A DNA stretch of 5,649 nt, from contig JANNRW010000042.1 in the NCBI GenBank assembly GCA_031401815.1, positions 1 to 5,649 on the forward strand, given 5' to 3'. The position numbers and the translations under genes were made by a program. The number at the start of each line of letters is the position of its first letter. Position 1 is the stretch's first letter. The notes beneath the pieces are model-generated. The model was given only the letters and a program-made list of their open reading frames with translations. It was not told the origin of the DNA and searched no databases. Shown in pieces: positions 1 to 5,649 of this stretch. This DNA comes from JANNRW01 sp031401815. Lineage in GTDB: Bacteria; Desulfobacterota; Desulfuromonadia; Geobacterales; DSM-12255.

Positions 1-125
1 AGATCGCGAGTAAGATCACCTGCGATTACAGCATTGGATACACGCCAGAATCCCGAAATGACGTAGGTGCTGCCGCACATTGCGAAGATGTACCAGCGAT
101 ATAAAGGGGATCTGTTTTTCATCAT
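1..125 (-). CDS. N-terminal fragment of a probable major facilitator superfamily (MFS) transporter, cut by the window edge
   Basis: An open frame begins at ATG 125-123 and runs off the left edge after 41 complete codons, so only the amino terminus is visible. It starts MMKNRSPLYRWYIF and continues with a hydrophobic, glycine-containing stretch (about residues 12-25). Next come a WRVSNAV segment and an acidic GDLTRD turn. A short basic cytoplasmic start, a first membrane helix and an R-V-S-x-A-V-x-x-x-D/E-L pattern are typical of MFS transporters with about 12 helices. The substrate cannot be told from this piece. A weak ribosome-binding site (AAGG, 135-138) lies 9 nt upstream. A second ATG directly follows the first, so the start could be one codon later. 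The gene lies beyond the tRNA-Gly terminator and is probably a separate transcription unit from the protease operon. The frame and start are seen directly; the family is inferred from a short segment. Confidence 0.6.
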   Translation of the reverse strand, partial: MMKNRSPLYRWYIFAMCGSTYVISGFWRVSNAVIAGDLTRD

Positions 126-247
126 TACTGAACGCCTTATGCCCTGATAATTCTCCGTCGTCACCTTTTGCCAGGAAGCGTGCGGATAAGTTTTGAAAGA
201 CTGTTAAGGAATCGCCCCTGCTCTTGATCGTCGCGGATGAGCGCAGT

Positions 248-283
248 AAAACAAAAACCCCGGCAGCTTTTCAGCTACCGGGG
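248..283 (-). terminator. Rho-independent terminator downstream of tRNA-Gly
   Basis: On the minus strand an 11-bp stem (CCCCGGUAGCU paired with AGCUGCCGGGG, one U-G wobble) closes a GAAA tetraloop. It is followed at once by TTTTTGTTTT at 257-248. The stem arms are 273-283 and 258-268. It begins 12 nt after the encoded CCA of the tRNA, so it ends the tRNA transcript and any transcript reading through from lon. A five-T run also follows the stem on the plus strand (289-293), but it is offset by several bases and no plus-strand gene reaches it, so I call it for the minus strand only. Confidence 0.93.
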
Positions 284-294
284 ATCACTTTTTC

Positions 295-369
<75 letters not shown>

Positions 370-383
370 GCTACAGCACAAAT

Positions 384-412
384 CTTTTATCAGGATTTCC
401 CTCCGGAGTCAA
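384..412 (-). promoter_or_regulatory. Sigma-70-type promoter for tRNA-Gly
   Basis: On the minus strand a TTGACT hexamer (412-407; 5 of 6 matches to TTGACA) is separated by exactly 17 nt from TAAAAG (389-384; 4 of 6 matches to TATAAT). A TGA just before the -10 gives an extended -10 motif. The mature tRNA 5' end lies 14 nt downstream of the -10, leaving a leader of roughly 7 nt if transcription starts at the usual distance. The position in the short lon-tRNA gap supports the call. No start site is proven by sequence alone. Confidence 0.72.
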
Positions 413-444
413 TAACATTGTTTACAAAAAAGTGGCTGATCTCC

Positions 445-2862
445 TCAATGCGTAACCATGTCAACCGGCAATATCCTCTCCACTCCGGTCAATCCCTTCT
501 GATTACCAGGCTGATCAATATCAAGTGCTCTTGAAAGCACTTCATCCATATGGCTGACTGAAAAGATCTCCAGTTTATCAATTATTTCGGGGCTGATTTC
601 AAGAATATCGGCCTGATTTTTTTCAGGAATCAGGACAGTTTTTACTTCAGCACGAATCGCAGCCATCAGCTTTTCCTTCAATCCGCCAATCGGGAGGACT
701 CTCCCCTGTAGTGAGATTTCTCCTGTCATGGCAACAGAGCGATTCACCGGCTTGCCGGTAAGAGCAGATACAACTGCTGTTGCCATTGTTATGCCGGCAG
801 AAGGGCCATCCTTCGGGATTGCCCCTTCAGGGACATGTATATGAATATCAACCAGCTGATAAAAATCCTTTTCAAGGCCAAGCACCTGGGCTCGGGATCT
901 GACATAGGTCATTGCAGCCTGGGCTGATTCATTCATTACTTCACCTAGTTTGCCGGTAATGATGAGTTTGCCCTTCCCTGCAACAACAGATACCTCGACC
1001 TGTAAAATGTCACCACCGGCCTCTGTCCAGGCCAGGCCATTTACAACCCCTGATACAGCTCCGGAAAGTACCGGCTCTTTCCTGAATTTGACAGGCCCCA
1101 GATAGTGAGCCAGTGCATCAGGTTCGACAGTTCGTTTCCACTTTTCTCCCTTTACCTTGTTATGCGCAATCTTTCTACAGAGTGTTGCCAGCTGCTTTTC
1201 AAGCCCTCTGACACCGGGCTCACGGGTATAGGCGGTAATGATCTGCAATATCGACGCATCGGAGATTTCAAGCTGTTTTTTTGAAAGCCCGCTCTCTTTC
1301 AACTGCTTTGGGAAAAGATACTGCCTTGCAATATTCAGTTTTTCATTGTCAGTGTAACCTTCAATCCGGATGACCTCCATCCGATCCAGAAGTGGCCGTG
1401 GAATCGTGTGGAGCGTGTTTGCCGTGGCTACAAACATGACGCGCGAAAGATCGTAATCTATATCCAGAAAATGGTCGCAAAAGCTGAAGTTCTGTTCCGG
1501 ATCAAGGACTTCGAGCAGGGCGGAAGCCGGATCTCCACGAAAATCAGAGCTGAGCTTGTCGATTTCGTCGAGCAGAAAGAGAGGATTACTTGCACCCGCC
1601 TTCTTGATATTAAGAAGAATCTTGCCAGGCATGGCACCTATGTATGTTCTTCTGTGCCCGCGTATTTCAGCTTCATCACGAACGCCACCAAGCGACATCT
1701 TCACAAAGTTTCGTGATGTTGCCCTGGCTATGGAGCGAGCCATGGAGGTCTTGCCAACCCCCGGAGGGCCAACCAGACAGAGAATAGGCCCCTTGATCCT
1801 TTTTGCAAGAGTCTGTACAGCCAGATATTCCAGTATCCTAATCTTTACCTTGTCAAGACCATAATGATCCTTATCCATTACCTTTGCAGCATGATGGATG
1901 TCATTTGATACTTTTGAGAGGGTGTCCCACGGCAGATCAAGTATTGTATCAAGATAATTTCTTATCAGAGCCGCTTCTGCGGAGAGAGGAGACATCAACC
2001 TGAGCTTCTTGAACTCGCTTAAAGCCTTTTTCCTTGCCTCTTCCGGCATCTGCTTTTCGCGTATCCTTTTATCCATTTCACCATGCTCTTCAGCATGTTC
2101 GTCCTTCTTCCCCAGCTCTTTCTGAATGATCTTGAGCTGCTCATTCAGATAATACTCCCTGTGATTCTCCTCCATCTTCTTCTTGACCTGCTCCTTGATT
2201 TTCCGGTCAAGCTGCAAAATATCGGTTTCAGATGAGATCAGGGTGAGCAGGGCTTCAAGACGCTCTCCCGTGTCAAATATCGAGAGTATGTTCTGCTTCT
2301 GTTCAAGTTTCAGAGTGATCAGCGGGGTGATTGTGTCAATAAGCGCATCAGGGGTTGGAATCTGTGAAAAGTTTACAAGAGGATCTGAACTCCCCATGTT
2401 TTTGGCTTTAGCAAGATAGATCTCAAAACTGCTTATGATTTCATTCATCAGTGCGGTAATATTTGCATCAGCCGTGACGTCCGACTCTGTATGAAGGGTC
2501 GCTTCAACAGAAAAATAATCACCCCTTGACTCAAAACTCTCGATGGTCCCCCTGCTCTTCCCCTCTACAAGCACCTTGATGTTCCCGTTCGGGAGGCGAA
2601 GAAGCTGAATGATCTGGCAAACTGTTCCGACGGAATAAATATCTTCCGGCAGGGGCTGCTCTGTTTTCGAATCTTTCTGGGCAGAGAGAAAGATCATTCT
2701 GCCGGATTCCATGGCCTTTTCGAGCGCTGTGACAGAGTTATCCCGTCCTATGAAAAGAGGGACTACCATGCCAGGGAAGATTACAATATCCCTTAATGGA
2801 AGAAGAGGGAACTTTTTGAGTCCCCTCTCCATGGCAACATCAGGTTTTTTTGATGATTTCAT
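445..2862 (-). CDS. lon: Lon protease, ATP-dependent serine (Ser-Lys) protease
   Basis: An 805-residue, complete LonA protease, close to the family norm (E. coli 784). It is a cytoplasmic homo-oligomer that unfolds and degrades misfolded and short-lived regulatory proteins. The N-terminal substrate-binding domain opens with FPLLPLRDIVIFPG (about residues 18-31), and a charged, coiled-coil-rich linker lies near residues 215-300. The AAA+ module has Walker A GPPGVGKT (365-372), pore-loop Y407 in YIGAMPGK, Walker B LLDEID (D432, E433) and a sensor-2 segment REPGVRGLEK. The protease domain carries the catalytic dyad S688 in DGPSAGI and K731 in GGLKEK. The ATG at 2862 is chosen because an in-frame TAA lies directly before it (2865-2863) and an AAAGG ribosome site is 10 nt upstream. 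The next ATG (residue 11) has no such site. The gene follows clpX after 13 bp, and its ribosome site overlaps the clpX stop codon. The last 25 or so residues after DEVLSRAL form a variable tail. Confidence 0.98.
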   Translation of the reverse strand: MKSSKKPDVAMERGLKKFPLLPLRDIVIFPGMVVPLFIGRDNSVTALEKAMESGRMIFLSAQKDSKTEQPLPEDIYSVGTVCQIIQLLRLPNGNIKVLVEGKSRGTIESFESRGDYFSVEATLHTESDVTADANITALMNEIISSFEIYLAKAKNMGSSDPLVNFSQIPTPDALIDTITPLITLKLEQKQNILSIFDTGERLEALLTLISSETDILQLDRKIKEQVKKKMEENHREYYLNEQLKIIQKELGKKDEHAEEHGEMDKRIREKQMPEEARKKALSEFKKLRLMSPLSAEAALIRNYLDTILDLPWDTLSKVSNDIHHAAKVMDKDHYGLDKVKIRILEYLAVQTLAKRIKGPILCLVGPPGVGKTSMARSIARATSRNFVKMSLGGVRDEAEIRGHRRTYIGAMPGKILLNIKKAGASNPLFLLDEIDKLSSDFRGDPASALLEVLDPEQNFSFCDHFLDIDYDLSRVMFVATANTLHTIPRPLLDRMEVIRIEGYTDNEKLNIARQYLFPKQLKESGLSKKQLEISDASILQIITAYTREPGVRGLEKQLATLCRKIAHNKVKGEKWKRTVEPDALAHYLGPVKFRKEPVLSGAVSGVVNGLAWTEAGGDILQVEVSVVAGKGKLIITGKLGEVMNESAQAAMTYVRSRAQVLGLEKDFYQLVDIHIHVPEGAIPKDGPSAGITMATAVVSALTGKPVNRSVAMTGEISLQGRVLPIGGLKEKLMAAIRAEVKTVLIPEKNQADILEISPEIIDKLEIFSVSHMDEVLSRALDIDQPGNQKGLTGVERILPVDMVTH

Positions 2863-2875
2863 TTAAGTAATACCT

Positions 2876-4129
2876 TTAGGCTATTTCCGCCATTGCTTCA
2901 TAAACAATGATAGGCTTTTCCTTTTTAGAGATAACGTCTTCACTGATCACAATCTCCTTGACCATCGACTGTGAAGGTATTTCGTACATGATATCGAGCA
3001 TGGCATTTTCAAGAATGGAGCGAAGCCCTCTTGCTCCGGTATTTCGCTTGAGAGCCTCTTTAGCAATAGCGACCAGAGATCCGTCGGTAAATTTAAGTTT
3101 TACATGCTCCATTTCGAAAAGTTTCTGATACTGCTTTACCAGAGCATTTTTCGGCTCTTTCAGAATCTGTACCATAGCCTCTTCATTTAGCTCCAGAAGT
3201 GTCGCCAGCACAGGGAGCCGACCTATGAATTCCGGGATAAAGCCGTATTTGAGCAGATCTTCAGGGGTGACTTCAGTCAGAAGCTCTCCTGCCTTCTTTT
3301 CAACTTTTCGCTTTATGTCTGCGCCAAAACCAAGAGTCTTTACTCCGGTTCGCTGCTGAATTACGCTTTCAAGTCCGGCAAAGGCACCACTACAGATAAA
3401 GAGGATATTGGTTGTATCAACTTTCAGAAATTCCTGCTGTGGATGCTTGCGCCCACCCTTGGGAGGGACACTTGCTACTGTTCCTTCAATAATTTTCAGG
3501 AGAGCCTGCTGAACCCCTTCACCTGATACATCCCGGGTTATTGATGGGGAATCGGTCTTCTTTGCGATCTTGTCAATCTCATCAATATAAATAATCCCTT
3601 TTTGCGCCTTTTCAACGTCATAATCTGCTGCCTGAAGCAGGGAAAGAATGATATTCTCCACATCCTCGCCAACATATCCGGCCTCAGTAAGGTTTGTTGC
3701 ATCTGCCATTGCAAAAGGGACTTTGAGAATACGTGCAAGGGTTTGAGCCAAGAGTGTTTTCCCCGAGCCGGTAGGACCCAGAAGAAGAATGTTGCTCTTC
3801 TGCATCTCAACATCAGAAGGCTTGCCCATATACTCAATACGTTTGTAGTGATTGTAAACTGCGACTGCCAGAGTCTTCTTGGCGCTGTTCTGCCCTATGA
3901 CATACTCGTCAAGAACCTCCCTGATCTCTTTCGGCTTGGGCAGATTGTTGATATCCGGCCCGGCAGTATCGTCAAGGCGGGTCTCTTCGGCAATGATGTC
4001 GTTGCAGAGTTCAATACACTCGTCACAGATATATACAGTTGGCCCTGCTATCAACTTCTTGACTTCATCCTGACTCTTGCCGCAAAAAGAGCAGATAAGC
4101 GCGTCAGACCTGTCATCCCGTTTACTCAA
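2876..4129 (-). CDS. clpX: ClpX, ATP-dependent unfoldase and specificity subunit of the ClpXP protease
   Basis: A 417-residue AAA+ unfoldase, normal length for the family. Its hexamer recognises tagged or native substrates, unfolds them and threads them into ClpP. The N-terminal zinc-binding domain has four cysteines, C13, C16, C35 and C38 (CSFC and CDEC). Next come Walker A GPTGSGKT (118-125), the GYVGED pore loop (151-156), Walker B IIYIDEID (179-186), the RKH pore motif (227-229) and a ClpP-docking loop LGF (266-268). The motif PEFIGRLP holds the arginine finger R304, and sensor 2 is GARGLR (365-370). The start is TTG (4129-4127). No Met codon occurs before residue 101, which is inside the AAA+ domain, so an ATG start would lose the zinc domain. 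An AGGGGG ribosome site lies 6 nt upstream. The start overlaps the clpP stop by 4 nt (TTGA), which suggests translational coupling and matched production of the two subunits. The docking loop has Leu where E. coli has Ile. Confidence 0.98.
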   Translation of the reverse strand: MSKRDDRSDALICSFCGKSQDEVKKLIAGPTVYICDECIELCNDIIAEETRLDDTAGPDINNLPKPKEIREVLDEYVIGQNSAKKTLAVAVYNHYKRIEYMGKPSDVEMQKSNILLLGPTGSGKTLLAQTLARILKVPFAMADATNLTEAGYVGEDVENIILSLLQAADYDVEKAQKGIIYIDEIDKIAKKTDSPSITRDVSGEGVQQALLKIIEGTVASVPPKGGRKHPQQEFLKVDTTNILFICSGAFAGLESVIQQRTGVKTLGFGADIKRKVEKKAGELLTEVTPEDLLKYGFIPEFIGRLPVLATLLELNEEAMVQILKEPKNALVKQYQKLFEMEHVKLKFTDGSLVAIAKEALKRNTGARGLRSILENAMLDIMYEIPSQSMVKEIVISEDVISKKEKPIIVYEAMAEIA

Positions 4130-4725
4130 CTGGCACCCCCTGTCACCGGACTACGTGCAAGCACGGAGTCGATAATGCCGTATGCTGCGGCCTCCTGGCT
4201 TGACATGAAGTAATCGCGGTCTGTATCAGCCTCAACCTTGTCAAAGGTCTGGCCGGAATGGTTAGACAGCAGTTGGTTAAGCTCTTTCTTCATACGAAGA
4301 ATTTCTTTGGCGTGAATACTTATGTCAGTTGCCTGACCCTGGAATCCTCCAAGAGGCTGATGAATCATGATACGTGAATGCGTCAGGGCAAAGCGTTTCC
4401 CTTTTTCGCCACCTGCAAGGAGCAGGGCTCCCATTGAAGCGGCCTGTCCTACGCATATGGTGGAAACATGAGGCTTTATATACTGCATGGTGTCATAGAT
4501 TGACATGCCGGAGGTGACAATACCGCCGGGAGAGTTGATATAAAGATGGATATCCTTATCCGGATCTTCTGATTCCAGAAAAAGGAGCTGCGCAATTATC
4601 AGGTTGGACAGGTTGTCATCAATCGGGCCACCCAGAAAAATGATCCTCTCCTTCAACAATCTGGAGTAGATGTCAAAAGCCCGCTCGCCTCTTCCACTCT
4701 GCTCAACTACAATAGGAACAAACAT
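4126..4725 (-). CDS. clpP: ClpP, ATP-dependent Clp protease proteolytic subunit
   Basis: A 199-residue serine peptidase that forms the double-ring chamber of ClpXP (and of ClpAP where ClpA exists) in the cytoplasm. The catalytic triad is complete: S97 in GQAASMGA, H122 in IMIHQPLGG and D171 in TDRDYFM. The oxyanion region NSPGG (64-68) and the ring-entry N-terminus FVPIVVEQ are present. The ATG at 4725 is firm: an in-frame TAA sits directly before it (4728-4726), and GAGG (4734-4731) lies 5 nt upstream. The protein therefore begins almost at the position of the mature E. coli N-terminus, and there is no room for the 14-residue propeptide found there. It follows tig after 18 bp and overlaps clpX by 4 nt, consistent with one operon. 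ClpP1/ClpP2-type duplications cannot be judged from this window, but this copy has all active-site residues. Confidence 0.98.
   Translation of the reverse strand: MFVPIVVEQSGRGERAFDIYSRLLKERIIFLGGPIDDNLSNLIIAQLLFLESEDPDKDIHLYINSPGGIVTSGMSIYDTMQYIKPHVSTICVGQAASMGALLLAGGEKGKRFALTHSRIMIHQPLGGFQGQATDISIHAKEILRMKKELNQLLSNHSGQTFDKVEADTDRDYFMSSQEAAAYGIIDSVLARSPVTGGAS
4130..4141 (-). promoter_or_regulatory. Ribosome-binding site that fixes the TTG start of clpX
   Basis: AGGGGG at 4141-4136 on the minus strand lies 6 nt before the TTG at 4129-4127, inside the last codons of clpP. It is a purine-rich match to the anti-Shine-Dalgarno sequence at good spacing. It supports TTG as the true clpX start, because no ATG or GTG in this frame begins a protein with the zinc-binding domain at the right place. 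Confidence 0.75.
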
Positions 4726-4743
4726 TTAAACCTCGTATGACTT

Positions 4744-5649
4744 TTAGTCGGCCAATTGTGCCGGATTCTCGGTAATCTGTCTCTCCAGCTCTGTTATTTC
4801 GGCTTTTGAGGCTATCAGTTCAAGCACCTTCTCCTCTTTTATCTGCTCAGAGAGATTCTCTTTCGCCTCTTTGCCTTTCAGATAGTACTTGCTGACCTTT
4901 TCATACTCCTGACCGCTTTCGGCAGCAATCCTTCTGATACGCTGTTCAATATCTTCATCGGAAATCTGGATGCCATTCATGACCGAGAGCTCCTGCAAAA
5001 GCAGCGCACCTTTAACCTGATTTGACGCTACTGTTCTGAACTGGCTCTTGTAGGCCTGTTCATCAAGACCCATCATCTCCAGCGTAAGTTGCTGGTATTG
5101 AAGACGCTTTTTGGTGTTCTCAAGCATATTTACAAGTTGTCGCTCAACAAGGGTGTCAGGGATATCCAGATTGTTATTTTCGATCAGAGCCTGCACGAGA
5201 GCATCCTTGAAGTCGCGATCAATCCGATCCAGCTCCTGTTTTTCATAGGTCTCAGCGACCTTGCTTCTCAAGTCGGCAAAGGTGTCGAAATTACCGAACT
5301 CCTGGGCAAAAGCATCGTCAAATTCAGGGACTTCCCTGGCTGACAGCCCTTTGAGTGTTACATCAAATTCAACCGGTTTGCCGGAAAGCTTTTCATCGTT
5401 ATAATTTTCAGGGAAGACTGCCTTTATCCTTTTTCGTTCACCAGCCAACATCCCTACAACCTGCTCCTCAAATCCCGGAATAAAAGAGCCGCTCCCGAGT
5501 TCCAGCTGATAATCTGTCGCATCACCATGTTCCAGCTTTTCACCATCGACAAAACCCTCAAAATCAATGGTTGCGTGATCGCCCAACATGGCAGCTCTCT
5601 CTTCAGCAAGAGGCACCAGTTGTGAAAAGTTTTCCCTCATCTTTTCGAG
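4744..5649 (-). CDS. tig: Trigger factor, ribosome-associated chaperone and peptidyl-prolyl isomerase (N-terminal part missing)
   Basis: The frame is open to the right edge: the codons before the first in-window Met (CTC GAA AAG, 5649-5641) encode L-E-K, which continue a typical trigger-factor helix. The Met at 5640 is therefore internal, not the start. About 301 residues are visible. Family members have about 430, so roughly 130 N-terminal residues, the ribosome-binding domain with its GFRxGKxP-type signature, lie outside. The fragment begins with the end of the linker, then the FKBP-like PPIase domain (TIDFEGFVDGE, GSGSFIPGFEEQ, GKPVEFDVTLKG). The long helical C-terminal chaperone domain follows, starting near FDDAFAQEFG and ending in ENPAQLAD. 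The protein binds nascent chains at the ribosome exit tunnel and helps early folding. It is the first visible gene of the cluster, and its promoter is not in the window. The identification is firm; the start is unknown. Confidence 0.96.
   Translation of the reverse strand, partial: LEKMRENFSQLVPLAEERAAMLGDHATIDFEGFVDGEKLEHGDATDYQLELGSGSFIPGFEEQVVGMLAGERKRIKAVFPENYNDEKLSGKPVEFDVTLKGLSAREVPEFDDAFAQEFGNFDTFADLRSKVAETYEKQELDRIDRDFKDALVQALIENNNLDIPDTLVERQLVNMLENTKKRLQYQQLTLEMMGLDEQAYKSQFRTVASNQVKGALLLQELSVMNGIQISDEDIEQRIRRIAAESGQEYEKVSKYYLKGKEAKENLSEQIKEEKVLELIASKAEITELERQITENPAQLAD

Noticed and set aside
126..247. Promoter for the MFS-type gene in the 120-bp gap after the tRNA terminator
   Set aside because: Minus-strand candidates such as CTGGCA with TTATCA or TATCAG have poor hexamers and 18-19 nt spacing. 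Nothing here rises above chance, so no promoter is called, though one is expected.
1408..1864. Two overlapping plus-strand frames of 102 codons opposite lon
   Set aside because: They overlap each other in different frames and lie over the conserved AAA+ core of lon. They are shadows of its codon structure.
3602..4213. Plus-strand 203-codon open frame antisense to clpX and clpP
   Set aside because: It lies wholly opposite strongly conserved clpX and clpP coding sequence, and its product resembles no family I recognise and has no coherent domain. I regard it as a chance shadow of the real genes.
5638..5640. Met at 5640 as the start of trigger factor
   Set aside because: The frame stays open to the window edge with residues L-E-K that fit the family, and the visible protein lacks the whole ribosome-binding domain. 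The true start must lie outside.

Overview
The window holds a compact cytoplasmic protein quality-control locus, all on the minus strand. Read in the direction of transcription (right to left), it runs tig (trigger factor, 5' end outside the window), clpP, clpX, lon, then a tRNA-Gly(GCC) with its own promoter and a strong intrinsic terminator, and finally the start of an MFS-type transporter gene cut by the left edge.

The order tig-clpP-clpX-lon is well known in proteobacteria. A tRNA-Gly follows lon here, instead of the hupB found in E. coli. The tRNA has an encoded CCA end, the base composition is moderate (by eye near half G+C), and the protein sequences have a general proteobacterial style. 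Together these suggest a proteobacterium, perhaps of the deltaproteobacterial/Desulfobacterota kind. The taxonomic guess is inference and is not decisive from this sequence alone.

Layout: 4744-5649 trigger factor (C-terminal about 301 residues); 18 bp gap; 4126-4725 ClpP peptidase; 4-nt overlap; 2876-4129 ClpX unfoldase, starting at TTG; 13 bp gap; 445-2862 Lon protease; 75 bp gap carrying a promoter; 295-369 tRNA-Gly; 248-283 terminator; about 120 bp with no recognisable element; 1-125 transporter N-terminus.

The four protein genes are packed tightly enough to be one operon. Trigger factor meets nascent chains at the ribosome. ClpX recognises, unfolds and threads substrates into ClpP, and Lon is a self-contained ATP-dependent protease for misfolded and regulatory proteins. 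The expected catalytic and nucleotide-binding residues of ClpP, ClpX and Lon are intact. I see no mobile element, CRISPR array, broken gene or unknown system. The points of interest are details of start codons, translational coupling and transcript ends.
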